Shown here piece by piece: positions 1-8,967 of a stretch of 64,000 nt of DNA. The notes under the pieces were generated by a model. That model saw only the letters and a program-made list of their open reading frames with translations. It did not search any database and was not told the origin of the DNA. Source of the DNA: Pseudoruegeria sp. SK021 (lineage in GTDB: Bacteria; Pseudomonadota; Alphaproteobacteria; Rhodobacterales; Rhodobacteraceae); contig NZ_MTBG01000015.1 of assembly GCF_002119405.1 (NCBI RefSeq), positions 19,700-83,699 of the forward strand. Direction: 5' to 3'. Every line of letters starts with the position of its first letter. The first letter of the stretch is position 1. Position numbers and translations under genes: made by a program.

Positions 1-1
1 C

Positions 2-676
2 TTTTCGCGTCAGGGCGCACCGGTCAGGTTGGGCGCAGTGTCCAGCGATTTGGGATTGTCCCGCGCTACGGCCTATCAGCGTCTGTTTACATTGGTCGAA
101 GCGGGATGGCTGGATCAGGACGCCACCGGTGCTTATCGGTTGACGATGTTTGCGACCCGTCTCGCGGCGGCGGCGCTTGAGCAGACCGATTTGGGAACGC
201 GGGTTGAACCGGTGCTCAGCCGACTTGCCGACCGGATCAAAGAAACGGTGTCTCTTGCGGTGATTGATCGCGGACTGCCCTGCATCGTGGCGCGGGTCGA
301 AACGAACACTTTGCTGCGGGCCGTTCAGCAGATCGGGACCATGTTGTCGTTGGATGGGTCTGCATCGGGGCGGGTGCTATGCGCCTTTGCCGAGGGTCAC
401 ATTCTGGACCGTCTGCGCACGGGTGAGCATCCGCTGCCTACCGAAGAGATCATGCAAAAGGTCCGCGCCGACGGCTATGCGATTTCGTCCGGCTATACGC
501 AGTCCGGAGTGATCGGGATGGCCGTGCCGGTTTTCGACGCGCGCCAGAAAGTCATCGCGACAGTGTCGTTGGTTCAGCCGGAGGGGCGGTTTGACCTTGC
601 CGCGATCCTCGAGCCGATGCTGGAGGCCGCCGCAGAAATTTCAGGATTGCTACAAGGGATACAGGACAGATCATGA
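2..676 (+). CDS. IclR-family transcriptional regulator (5' end outside window)
   Basis: The reading frame is open to the left edge, so the true start lies outside the window. The visible part begins inside the winged helix-turn-helix (VSSDLGLSRATAYQRL, then a wing) and continues into the IclR effector-binding domain, about 170 residues with the typical segment ending in AVPVFD. IclR proteins are usually about 250 aa, so only some 25-30 residues are missing. Its stop overlaps the start of the next gene by 4 bp (ATGA). It therefore probably sits at the head of, and controls, the operon encoding the dipeptidase and PotDBCA-like importer. The effector cannot be read from sequence. Confidence 0.9.
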   Translation, partial: FSRQGAPVRLGAVSSDLGLSRATAYQRLFTLVEAGWLDQDATGAYRLTMFATRLAAAALEQTDLGTRVEPVLSRLADRIKETVSLAVIDRGLPCIVARVETNTLLRAVQQIGTMLSLDGSASGRVLCAFAEGHILDRLRTGEHPLPTEEIMQKVRADGYAISSGYTQSGVIGMAVPVFDARQKVIATVSLVQPEGRFDLAAILEPMLEAAAEISGLLQGIQDRS

Positions 677-2406
677 GCACTGCGCTCCACCAATACGATG
701 GCGACGGGCGACCGACCTTGCGAAACTGGCGCGAAGTCATGCGACCGAACCGGCTGGCAGCTATGCAACCGAGCCGCCTGAGCGGCACCTGGAGCATGAT
801 GAACCGAATGATCGCAGAGCGCTGGGATATCCGGCTGGACCGGATGGATGTGGATGCCGATGCAAAGGGCACCATCGTCTATTCGATCCGGACCGGTGCC
901 GGGCCGGATGCCCGCGAGTTTAGCTTCATCGCCTTTTCCTCGCCCCCCAGCCTGAAGGCCCGCACGGGCCGGATCATTGGTCGGTCGTGGGACATGATGG
1001 GCACGCTGAACGAAGGGCCGGCGACCGAGGCAGATATCGAATCCGCCCGCAGCCAGATCCCGCTGCTGTACCGTGGCCGTGCGACCCCGAATGCGCTGGT
1101 CTGGTGCCGCTCGAACCGATCGATGCGGGTCTTTAATGCGACGCTTGAGGCGCTGTCCGAAGGCCGTCAGCCCAAGATCGCGGATCTGAATTCCGTGTGC
1201 TACCTGATGCGGAATACCGGGCTTGATGGCAACGGCACCTTTGGCACCCGGTCGTTCCCCTCGCTGGGGGCAGAGCATCCGTTGGGCGGCGTGCTACAGG
1301 CGCAAATCTTGAATGCCTATCTGATGCGCGAATTGTCCTGCGATCTGGTCGAGCATCTGGCAACGCTTCAGTCCGATCGCGCCGTGCCCCTGGACCCGGC
1401 GATCCGGCGTTATTTAGGGGTTGGCAACGGCTCGGCGCTGGGACTGATCTTTTTCGTGCAAAAGCATCCCCGGCTGCTGGCTTCGTGGATCGGCGCGCGC
1501 GAGGCAACCGTGGCTGCGGCGTTGGCACTGGAACTGGGCAAAGGCGACGCGCGGATTGAGGCTTTGCGGGATCTGTTGGCGCAAGCGGTGCAGTTCCGCC
1601 GCCAAGACCGGATGATGTATGAAACCTTCGCCGCCTCGTCGCAGGTGGCCGATGAGTTGGACAGTCTGTTGCCTCGGCTTGCGGCGCTGTCGGCGACCGG
1701 TTTGCTAGACGGGGCGCAAGTGCGCTATCCGCTGGACCAACTGGCCCTGTCAGTGCAGGCCGATATGACGCCGGAAAGCTATGAGACATTCCTGTCGATG
1801 ATCATGGAACTGGTGCCAGAGACGGCGGATGCCGCGATCCGCCGCGTGGCGGGCGCGGATGAATTGGCCGTCGATCCCCTTGCGACAGTGGCCGAGCTGC
1901 GCGCGCAGCTGTCCGACACTTACGACTGGGCCCTGTCGATGGACATGCAAGCCCCCGGGGCACAGGATTATGTCTGGTACAAATCCGAAACGGCAGAAGA
2001 GCCGCGCCGAGGCTTGCGCGCCGAGGTGCCTGAGGCCCGCGATCTTGGCTTGGATTTGCCAACTGCGGTTCAAGCCCTGATGCGGGACCTGACCGGCGCG
2101 CCCCAAGATCAGTCCGTCGCACGCTTTTTGCTGGCCTTCCCGGCGTATCGGTTGCTGGTCGCGCGGGTCCAAAGCCTTCGGGACGACCCGTTCCACACGC
2201 CGATGGCCAACATCAATGCGGCCGATTTCGTGCCGATCGACCTTGTGCGTCTGATGAATGTGGCCTTCCACGGCATCGACAAGACGCGCGACTATCTACA
2301 GCGCAATCTGCGCGGTGTTCTGTTTCAGGGGGCGCCGACGCGCGATGACCTGCGTGCGGGCATCGGGGCGCGCTGGTTTTACCCCGGAGAGCCCGCCAAT
2401 GACTGA
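673..2406 (+). CDS. Uncharacterised conserved protein, 577 aa
   Basis: I do not recognise a characterised family. The protein is soluble, with no signal peptide and no membrane segment. Notable segments are an N-terminal Met/Arg-rich part with NWREVMRPNRLAAMQPSRL, a beta-rich part near residues 60-90, a motif NGTFGTRSFPSLG near residue 190, and a helix-rich second half starting with the hydrophobic RYLGVGNGSALGLIFFV. An AGGACAG ribosome site precedes the ATG, which overlaps the IclR stop by 4 bp. The next gene starts 8 bp before its stop. It is thus translationally coupled on both sides and must belong to the same pathway as the M19 hydrolase and importer. Function unknown. Confidence 0.8.
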   Translation: MSTALHQYDGDGRPTLRNWREVMRPNRLAAMQPSRLSGTWSMMNRMIAERWDIRLDRMDVDADAKGTIVYSIRTGAGPDAREFSFIAFSSPPSLKARTGRIIGRSWDMMGTLNEGPATEADIESARSQIPLLYRGRATPNALVWCRSNRSMRVFNATLEALSEGRQPKIADLNSVCYLMRNTGLDGNGTFGTRSFPSLGAEHPLGGVLQAQILNAYLMRELSCDLVEHLATLQSDRAVPLDPAIRRYLGVGNGSALGLIFFVQKHPRLLASWIGAREATVAAALALELGKGDARIEALRDLLAQAVQFRRQDRMMYETFAASSQVADELDSLLPRLAALSATGLLDGAQVRYPLDQLALSVQADMTPESYETFLSMIMELVPETADAAIRRVAGADELAVDPLATVAELRAQLSDTYDWALSMDMQAPGAQDYVWYKSETAEEPRRGLRAEVPEARDLGLDLPTAVQALMRDLTGAPQDQSVARFLLAFPAYRLLVARVQSLRDDPFHTPMANINAADFVPIDLVRLMNVAFHGIDKTRDYLQRNLRGVLFQGAPTRDDLRAGIGARWFYPGEPAND

Positions 2407-3121
2407 GCACCCCTTGCGCGTGATGCCGCGCGAAATGCGGATGATGTCCGAACGCATCCTGTCGCTGACCAGCTTGCCCAAAGGTTTCGCGATGACGGTT
2501 GGCGATGTGGTGATGTATTCCGAAGCTATGGGCTTTGGCGGGTTCGCGCAGCTTTTGGCCGCGTTTGACACGATCAAGTCCGCCGACCCGACCCAGCTGA
2601 CCCTGACCCAGACCGATGCAGGCGGCCTGCATCTGGACGGCGGCGGGGAACACGCGTGGTTTGTCGTGCCATCGTTGCTCGATCTGCTGGGCGAGGGGCT
2701 GGCCACAGCCGAAACCACCTGCATCGAGGTCGGCAACCTGCGCCACCCGCAGGAACTGGGCATTGCGATCGGGTTGGGCCGTCGCGCCGGCCTCGATCTT
2801 GAGATTGAGGGACCGCGCGTCACGGCCCGGCGCGGGCCTGTCGCCGATCCGGTTCTGTCCCGTGTCATGGCCGAAGGCTGCCCGATTGCCGCTGATCTGT
2901 GGTGGCAGGTTTGGGCCTTGGCGCAGACGGCGTTGACCCCAGACAGTGTGGTCTCGCGCCGCCATGCCGGGGTGAACATCGTCACTGAGGATGGGCAGGT
3001 CATTGGCCGCACCGACAATGATGACGATACCGACACCAGTTTCATCGCCGGGTCGGACGTGCCGGACAGATCGGCAGACACAGCACAGAGCTTGAAAACG
3101 ACGAAGGAACTCAGTCAATGA
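2399..3121 (+). CDS. Uncharacterised protein, 240 aa, coupled to the 577-aa protein
   Basis: Start chosen at the ATG at 2399, which overlaps the previous stop by 8 bp; an upstream in-frame start exists but would run deep into the previous gene. The protein begins MTEHPLRVMPREMRMMSERI, has a Gly/Leu-rich centre (EELG-like helices around LGIAIGLGRR) and ends in an acidic tail containing GRTDNDDDTDTSF. No catalytic motif or membrane segment was recognised. Its stop overlaps the start of the M19 gene by 4 bp. With the preceding gene it forms a pair of unknown function embedded in a transport and hydrolase operon. Confidence 0.75.
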   Translation: MTEHPLRVMPREMRMMSERILSLTSLPKGFAMTVGDVVMYSEAMGFGGFAQLLAAFDTIKSADPTQLTLTQTDAGGLHLDGGGEHAWFVVPSLLDLLGEGLATAETTCIEVGNLRHPQELGIAIGLGRRAGLDLEIEGPRVTARRGPVADPVLSRVMAEGCPIAADLWWQVWALAQTALTPDSVVSRRHAGVNIVTEDGQVIGRTDNDDDTDTSFIAGSDVPDRSADTAQSLKTTKELSQ

Positions 3122-4095
3122 TGATCGACGGACTGCAATGCGGGCATTTTGACCGGGACTCTTTCATCAAGCTGAAGTCCGCAGGCGTGCACGGTGTCGT
3201 GGTGACCTGCGGCTTCTGGGAAGGCGCATTGGAAAGCCTCGACAGCCTTGGCCAGTGGCGCGATCTGATCCGCGGCAATAACGATGTGGCCGCGTTTGCC
3301 TATACGCCCGAAGACATCACCACCGCAGCAGAGGCCGGCAAGGTCGCTGCGATCTTGGGCTATCAAAACGCCAACCTCTTTGAGGGGCGGATCCGGCTGG
3401 TTGAAATGTTTGCCGAGCTGGGTGTCCGGGTGGTGCAACTGACCTATAACAACCAGAATGACCTGGCCGGAAGCTGCTATGAGGCCGAAGATTGCGGGCT
3501 GGCGCGCTATGGCCGTCAGGTCATCGCCGAGATGAACCGGCACGGCATCCTGATCGATTGCAGCCACGTGGGCGACCGGTCAACCCTCGACGCGATTGAG
3601 GCCAGCGACAAGCCGATTGCCGTCACCCATGCCAATGCCGCGAGCCTGTTTCCACATCAGCGCAACAAATCCGACAAGGTGTTACATGCCTTGCGTGCTT
3701 CGGGCGGGGTCATCGGTTGCGCCGCCTATCGCAACATCACCGGCGACTATTACTCTGGCCCGATTGCGCAGTGGTGTGAGATGATCGCGCGCACGGTCGA
3801 GATCGCGGGCATCGACAGCGTCGCGATTGGAACGGATCGCAGCCATAACTTTACCAAGCCCGATTACGACTGGATGCGGATGGGGCGGTGGACCCGCGAA
3901 GTCGATTACGGCGCGGCGTCGGCGGCCCGTCCGGGCAAGGCCCCGCCGCCTGATTGGTTCCAGACCCTCGAAGACATGCAGATCATTCCAGACGGCCTTC
4001 GCGATGTGGGGTTCTCGGCCGATGACGTCGCCAAGATCACCCACGGAAACTGGTTGCGCCTCTATGGCCAGACTTTTCGCAAGTCCAACACCTAA
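3118..4095 (+). CDS. Membrane-dipeptidase-like hydrolase (peptidase family M19)
   Basis: 325 aa without signal peptide, so cytoplasmic. M19 metal-site positions can be followed: H10 and D12 in GHFD, H150 in LIDCSH, H171 in VTHAN, and D240 in GTDRSHNF. The bridging glutamate of renal-type dipeptidases (usually in an EG motif) is replaced by Q83 in ILGYQNA. This is a pattern I associate with a proteobacterial subclass that also carries VQLTYNNQN, present here at about 107-115. The substrate may be a dipeptide, a lactam or another amide rather than a normal dipeptide. The gene is 4-bp coupled to the gene before it and lies 14 bp before the binding protein gene, which suggests it hydrolyses the imported solute. 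Confidence 0.88.
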   Translation: MMIDGLQCGHFDRDSFIKLKSAGVHGVVVTCGFWEGALESLDSLGQWRDLIRGNNDVAAFAYTPEDITTAAEAGKVAAILGYQNANLFEGRIRLVEMFAELGVRVVQLTYNNQNDLAGSCYEAEDCGLARYGRQVIAEMNRHGILIDCSHVGDRSTLDAIEASDKPIAVTHANAASLFPHQRNKSDKVLHALRASGGVIGCAAYRNITGDYYSGPIAQWCEMIARTVEIAGIDSVAIGTDRSHNFTKPDYDWMRMGRWTREVDYGAASAARPGKAPPPDWFQTLEDMQIIPDGLRDVGFSADDVAKITHGNWLRLYGQTFRKSNT

Positions 4096-4109
4096 AGGGA
4101 TTCAAAGCA

Positions 4110-5159
4110 ATGAAAACACCGATATCCACAACCAGCTTGATGATGCCGCGGCGCAGTTTCCTGATGGGCTCGGCCGCGGTCGCCGGGACTACCCTTGCCG
4201 CGCCAAGCATCGGACGGGCGCAAACCCAAGAGCTGTATATTAATTCGTGGGGCGGCGCGTGGCTGGAGGCTGCAACCGAGAACCTGTTTGACCCGTTCAC
4301 CAAGGACACCGGCATCGCGATCAAAACCGTGTCGCCGGTGTCCTTTGCCAAGCTGGCGGCGCAAGTGCGCAGCGGTGTGTATGAATTTGACGTCACCACA
4401 TTGGGCGGCGGCGATATCATCCGTGCCAATCAGGCCGGATTGCTGGAAGACCTTGCCCCGACCTATGAGGGCGGCGTCTACGAAAATGGCATGGGCAGCC
4501 ACGCCTTCGCGACGGTTCTGGCATGGCGGACCGACGCCTATCCGGATGCGGGTCCGCAAAGCTGGGCCGATTTCTGGGATGTGGAGCGGTTCCCGGGAAA
4601 CCGGTCGCTGCAACGCTATCCCGCGCGGATCATCCCGCTGGCCTTGCTGGCTGATGGCGTGGCCGTTGAAGACCTTTATCCGCTTGATTTCGAGCGGGCC
4701 TTTGCCAAGCTTGACCAGATCAAGGATCACATCACGGTCTGGTGGACCGCGGACGCCCAATCCGAACAACTGCTGCGTGACGGCGAAGTTGACATGATTG
4801 GTATCTGGCACGGCAGCTATTTCCGGGCCGAGGATTCCGGGGCTCCGGTGGCGATGACGTGGAACCAAGCCGAGATTGAACGGTCCTATTGGGTGGTGGC
4901 CAAAGACACGCCGAACATGGAGGCCGCGAAGTTGTTTGTCGATTTCGCAACCTCAGCCGCGCCGCTGGCCGGGTTTGTCGAGCAGGCGAATTATGGGGCG
5001 TTGAACCCCGCTGCGACGGCGCTGGTGCCGGATACGGCGCAGTCCCGGATGCCGACATCAACGGCAAACTATCCGTTGGCCTTTGAGCAGGACATGGCGA
5101 ATTGGGGCGCCGATCCCGAAGAGGTGTCCATGCGCTTTGAAGAATGGCTGTCTTACTAG
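4110..5159 (+). CDS. ABC importer substrate-binding protein, PotD/extracellular family 1 type, Tat-exported
   Basis: 349 aa. The N-terminus carries a twin-arginine signal (PRRSFLMGSA) followed by a hydrophobic stretch ending near AAPSIGRAQ, so the mature protein is periplasmic and exported folded. The mature part begins with ELYINSWGG, typical of spermidine/putrescine-like binding proteins. An AAGGGA ribosome site precedes the ATG. Two permeases and an ATPase follow in the order of a PotD-B-C-A importer. The ligand is unknown. An amino compound or amide that the neighbouring M19 hydrolase and RidA can process would fit, but that is inference. Confidence 0.9.
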   Translation: MKTPISTTSLMMPRRSFLMGSAAVAGTTLAAPSIGRAQTQELYINSWGGAWLEAATENLFDPFTKDTGIAIKTVSPVSFAKLAAQVRSGVYEFDVTTLGGGDIIRANQAGLLEDLAPTYEGGVYENGMGSHAFATVLAWRTDAYPDAGPQSWADFWDVERFPGNRSLQRYPARIIPLALLADGVAVEDLYPLDFERAFAKLDQIKDHITVWWTADAQSEQLLRDGEVDMIGIWHGSYFRAEDSGAPVAMTWNQAEIERSYWVVAKDTPNMEAAKLFVDFATSAAPLAGFVEQANYGALNPAATALVPDTAQSRMPTSTANYPLAFEQDMANWGADPEEVSMRFEEWLSY

Positions 5160-5216
5160 GGCCAGCCGCCGCCTTCCATTCCCCGCCACCTGGCCACGTT
5201 ACCCTGAAAGTTTGTC

Positions 5217-6065
5217 ATGTCAGCTACGCCGGCGTCCATCAGAGATCGGCAGAACCTTACACCTTGGCTTCTGCTGCTTCCTCTTGCTGCCTATCTATTG
5301 ATCTTCTTTTTCGTGCCCCTCGCCCAGGTGGGGATCATGAGTGTGACCGAGCCCAATCCCGGGCTCGGCAATTACGAAAAGCTGGTGACCTCGCCGCTCT
5401 ATCGCAAGGTCTTTATCAACACTTTCATGACCGCGTTGCTGGTAACGGTCTGTTGTCTGTTGGTGGGGTATCCCCTTGCCTATCTGATGGCCCATACGAC
5501 CAAGCGGCGGGCGATGCTGATCTTGATGTTGATCACCATGAGTTTCTGGACCTCGTTTCTGGTGCGGACCTATTCGTGGATGGTGTTGCTGGGGCGAAAT
5601 GGCCCGGTGTCTTGGCTGTTTCTGCAAATGGGCTGGGATGAGCCGCCGCAAATGCTGTTCACGCGCTTTGCCTCGACCTTGGCCATGGTGCATATTCTGG
5701 CCCCCTATATGATCATGAACATCTATTCGGTCATGCAAAAGATCGACCCCAGCCTGATCCGGTCGGCTGAAAGTATGGGCGCGCGTGGGCCGTCGCTGTT
5801 CCGGCATGTCTATTTGCCGCTGACAGCCCCGGGCATCGCCAATGGCTCGATCTTGGTGTTTGTTATCTGTCTTGGGTTCTACGTCACGCCAGTCTTGTTG
5901 GGATCGCCCCGCGAACAGATGGCCGCCGGACTGATCGGGCGTCAGATCGAAGAGTTCCTCGCCTTTGGTCCCGGTTCAGCCATGGCGATCGCGCTGCTGG
6001 TGTTCACGCTGATCATCCTTGCGATTTATCACCGCCGTTTCGGCCTCGACAAACTTTACGGATGA
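5217..6065 (+). CDS. ABC importer permease, PotB-like
   Basis: 282 aa with six predicted membrane segments, beginning with LTPWLLLLPLAAYLLIFFFVPL. The cytoplasmic EAA loop that contacts the ATPase is visible as SAESMGARGPSLFRHVYLP around residues 182-200. The start ATG has only a weak GAAAG ribosome site and lies 57 bp after the binding-protein stop. It forms the membrane channel with the next permease. Confidence 0.9.
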   Translation: MSATPASIRDRQNLTPWLLLLPLAAYLLIFFFVPLAQVGIMSVTEPNPGLGNYEKLVTSPLYRKVFINTFMTALLVTVCCLLVGYPLAYLMAHTTKRRAMLILMLITMSFWTSFLVRTYSWMVLLGRNGPVSWLFLQMGWDEPPQMLFTRFASTLAMVHILAPYMIMNIYSVMQKIDPSLIRSAESMGARGPSLFRHVYLPLTAPGIANGSILVFVICLGFYVTPVLLGSPREQMAAGLIGRQIEEFLAFGPGSAMAIALLVFTLIILAIYHRRFGLDKLYG

Positions 6066-6072
6066 GGGCGCT

Positions 6073-6879
6073 ATGAACCGAACCATGAAAATCATCGGGT
6101 TTCTGGTGGTGCTATTCATTGCGGCACCGCTGGTCATCGTCGTCCCGATGTCGCTGTCGACCTCGGCGTCGCTGCAGTTTCCACCGCCGGGCTATTGGCT
6201 GGGATATTACCAGCAGTATTTTCAAGATGCGAATTGGCTGCGACCGACTTGGAACAGTTTGGTCATCGCAACGGTCAACACCATCCTGACCATGCTGCTG
6301 GTGGTCCCGGCGACCTTCGCGCTGGTGCGCCACAAATTCTGGGGCAAAGGGCTGGCCAATGTTATGATGATGATGCCCATGGCGGTGCCGCACATCGTGA
6401 TGGCGATTGGGTATTACAATTACTTCGGACAGCTTGGGATCGTGTTCTCCAAGACCGGCGTAATCTTGGCCCATACCTGCTTGTCGGTGCCGATCACCTT
6501 TCTTGTGCTGTCGGCCAATCTGAAAGGCTTTGATCAGACGCTCGAACGGGCGGCGCGGTCGCTCGGCGCAACACCGGCGCAGACCTTTATCCATGTGACA
6601 TTGCCGATCCTGCGGCCGGGATTGTTGATCTCGTCGCTGTTTGCCTTCATCCAGTCGTTCGATGAAACCGTCGTGGCGATCTTCATCTCTGGGCGGGATG
6701 CCGAAACGCTGCCCCGAAAGATGTTCGACTCCATTCGGCAGGAGGCTGATCCGGTCATTGCCGTGATCTCGACCCTGCTCTTCGTGGTTGTGCTCTTCGC
6801 CCTTGTTGCCCCGCTTTTGATGCGCGGGATCAAGCGACTGAGCGGCCGTGCGACCCCATCCACCCCCTCTCGGAGCTGA
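6073..6879 (+). CDS. ABC importer permease, PotC-like
   Basis: 268 aa from the ATG at 6073, which follows a GAGGGCG ribosome site 7 bp after the previous stop; longer in-frame starts would overlap the upstream permease. Six membrane segments are expected, starting IIGFLVVLFIAAPLVIVV. The EAA loop reads AARSLGATPAQTFIHVTLP. It is the second half of the channel of the importer encoded here. Confidence 0.9.
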   Translation: MNRTMKIIGFLVVLFIAAPLVIVVPMSLSTSASLQFPPPGYWLGYYQQYFQDANWLRPTWNSLVIATVNTILTMLLVVPATFALVRHKFWGKGLANVMMMMPMAVPHIVMAIGYYNYFGQLGIVFSKTGVILAHTCLSVPITFLVLSANLKGFDQTLERAARSLGATPAQTFIHVTLPILRPGLLISSLFAFIQSFDETVVAIFISGRDAETLPRKMFDSIRQEADPVIAVISTLLFVVVLFALVAPLLMRGIKRLSGRATPSTPSRS

Positions 6880-6880
6880 C

Positions 6881-7951
6881 ATGACCAGCTATCTCACCAT
6901 CGCCGGACTTAAGAAAAATTTCGGCACTTTCACCGCCTTGCACAACGTCGATCTGGACATCAAGAAGGGCGAGTTTGTGACCTTTCTCGGCCCATCGGGG
7001 TCGGGGAAGACGACCACGCTGATGATCATAGCGGGCTTTGAGCAGGCGACTAAAGGCAAGCTGACGATTGAAGGGCAGTCCATCTCCGACCTTGCGCCAC
7101 AGGACCGCAACATTGGCATCGTGTTCCAGAACTACGCGTTGTTCCCGCACAAGACCGCCCTTGATAACGTCTATTTCCCGTTGCAGATGCGCAAGGTGAA
7201 GCGGGCCGAAGGTCTGCGCAAAGCCCAAGCCATGCTGGAACTGGTGGGCTTGAAAGGCTTTGAGCATCGCCACCCAAAAGAGATGTCCGGCGGGCAACAG
7301 CAGCGCGTCGCGCTGGCCCGGGCCTTGGTGTTTGAACCTGACCTTCTTCTGCTAGACGAACCGTTGGGGGCGCTGGACAAGAACCTGCGTGAATCCATGC
7401 AGATCGAAATCAAGCGCATCCAGAAAACGCTGGGCGTGACCACGATCTTCGTCACCCATGATCAGACCGAAGCGATGTCGATGTCGGACCGGATTGTGGT
7501 GTTCTCACAAGGCAAAATCGAACAGGCGGGCGCACCGCTGGAGATTTACCACAAGCCGCAAACCCGCTTTGTTGCGGACTTTATTGGCGAGAGTAACCTG
7601 ATTTCGGCACGGATCATTGATGCGGCAACGCGCCAAGCGGAGAGCGCGCTGATGGGGCCGATGCGTTACGGCGACAGTGCTGTGACCGACCTGCGCGCTG
7701 GCCAAGAGGTGACGCTGGTGCTGCGTCCAGAGCATATCAAGTTGTCGCAGCAACCGATCGCGGGCCAGTTCCACGCCGCCATGACCATCGAAACCATCGT
7801 CAACTTTGGCGACAATGCATTGGTCATCGGCCATCGGGATGGAACAGTATTGCGGGTCCGGGTGCCGGGCGCGGATGTGGTCATCCTGAAGGAAGGCGAC
7901 GCGTGCTTTATCAACTGGAGTGATGACAACGTGTATTTGGTGACGACATGA
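6881..7951 (+). CDS. ABC importer ATP-binding protein, PotA-like
   Basis: 356 aa from the ATG at 6881, one base after the permease stop. It shows Walker A GPSGSGKTT, the Q-loop region FQNYALFPH, signature MSGGQQQR, Walker B LLLLDEPLGALD and the switch histidine in VTHDQTEA. The roughly 110-residue C-terminal part is the TOBE-type domain usual in PotA/UgpC-like ATPases. It energises the importer from the cytoplasmic side. The stop overlaps the RidA start by 4 bp. Confidence 0.93.
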   Translation: MTSYLTIAGLKKNFGTFTALHNVDLDIKKGEFVTFLGPSGSGKTTTLMIIAGFEQATKGKLTIEGQSISDLAPQDRNIGIVFQNYALFPHKTALDNVYFPLQMRKVKRAEGLRKAQAMLELVGLKGFEHRHPKEMSGGQQQRVALARALVFEPDLLLLDEPLGALDKNLRESMQIEIKRIQKTLGVTTIFVTHDQTEAMSMSDRIVVFSQGKIEQAGAPLEIYHKPQTRFVADFIGESNLISARIIDAATRQAESALMGPMRYGDSAVTDLRAGQEVTLVLRPEHIKLSQQPIAGQFHAAMTIETIVNFGDNALVIGHRDGTVLRVRVPGADVVILKEGDACFINWSDDNVYLVTT

Positions 7952-8340
7952 GCGCAACCCTGCAATCCCCCGACGACCTTATCGCCCGGTTTGGCGGATC
8001 CGCCCGCGCCGCCTTGGCAACCGTTGCCAATGGCACCGGCTATTTCGCGGTGACCCCGCAGGCGCCTTACGACGCCAGCCTGTCCACTGCGGATCAAGCC
8101 GCACAACTGTTCGCCAAGGCTGAGGCGCGGTTGACCGAGATCGGCTCGTCCAAGGCCGAGATGCTGTTTGTGGTGATCCTGCTCAAAGACATTGGCGTTG
8201 TCGCATCCTTCAACGAGGTCTGGGATGTGTGGGTTGCCGACGTCGCACCGCCAGCCCGGGCGTGTTTTCAGGCCGAGTTGGCCAACCCGGATATGAAGGT
8301 CGAATTGATCGTAATCGCACGCTGCGCTTCGGCCGCCTGA
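7948..8340 (+). CDS. RidA/YjgF-family protein
   Basis: 130 aa, the usual size of the family. RidA-like proteins form trimers and hydrolyse reactive enamine/imine intermediates to ketones. The C-terminal segment MKVELIVIARC carries the arginine in the position generally conserved for substrate carboxylate binding. It is translationally coupled (ATGA) to the PotA-like gene and closes the operon. Its presence suggests that the imported compound is oxidised or cleaved to an imine, for example from an amine or amino acid. The N-terminal half is divergent, so this may be one of the less-studied RidA subfamilies. Confidence 0.85.
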   Translation: MSATLQSPDDLIARFGGSARAALATVANGTGYFAVTPQAPYDASLSTADQAAQLFAKAEARLTEIGSSKAEMLFVVILLKDIGVVASFNEVWDVWVADVAPPARACFQAELANPDMKVELIVIARCASAA

Positions 8341-8649
8341 GCTGAGGGCGGCGCTGTCGCTGATCATTGCATTGCGCGGACAAACTTGTTGCGCACCCAG
8401 AATTTGTTGCTGACCCTGACCGGCCGGATACTTGCGTTCGCCAGTGCCAAGTGGGTCTTTGTGCCTTCGCACCTATCGTCATGTAGATTGGTGCGATGGC
8501 CCAAAGGCGCAAGCCCGGTCGTGATCTATGGTGCCGCGCCGTTTCCCGAAAAGGATGTGGCCCTGACGCTGTTCTATGCGTCGGATCGCAGAGGCAGACG
8601 ACCGGAGACTTCTCAGAACCCGCCCATTGGAACGGACATGTTCCGCCCC
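8341..8649. other. Non-coding stretch after the RidA operon
   Basis: About 300 bases without a convincing gene. Short open frames on both strands show no family motifs. No strong terminator hairpin was seen directly after the RidA stop. It leads into the asparagine-synthase-like remnant and is probably part of the same decayed segment. Confidence 0.4.
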
Positions 8650-8967
8650 ACGATACGTCGCACCGTTTTTCCGACTAACCGATTTTCTTGATCCTGACGA
8701 GATCGACCGGCTGGCCGGATCGTCGCGACAGCAGGTCGCCGATGAGTTCGACGCCGCAAAGGCTCTGGCTGACAGCCTGAATTTTCCGCAGATGTCTATT
8801 GCTGCCCAAGACCAAGACTTCGTCGACCTGATCCCCCGCGTCATGCATCATCACTTGCGGCCCCTTCTACACCATAACGATACAATGGGCATGGTGGCGG
8901 GAATCGAGGCGCGCTTGCCCTTTATCGACAATCCGGCTGCGCGGTTCGGGATCAATCTGCACGGCCG
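8650..8967 (+). pseudogene. Remnant of an asparagine-synthase-like gene (C-terminal synthetase domain fragment)
   Basis: The plus-strand frame contains LIPRVMHHHLRPLLHHNDTMGM followed by AGIEARLPFIDN and ARFGINL. This closely follows the well-conserved region of glutamine-hydrolysing asparagine synthases (K-D-xx-S-M-A-x-xx-E-x-R-x-P-F-L-D). There is no glutaminase domain upstream, no credible start, and the similarity stops near 8967, where the frame runs into the 3' part of the flippase gene on the other strand. Such proteins are common in exopolysaccharide clusters, matching the adjacent flippase. I read it as a fragment left by deletion or recombination. Confidence 0.65.

Noticed and set aside
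574..1278. 234-codon minus-strand frame opposite the 577-aa gene
   Set aside because: Antisense shadow: the plus-strand gene is coupled on both sides, has a ribosome site and consistent codon use.
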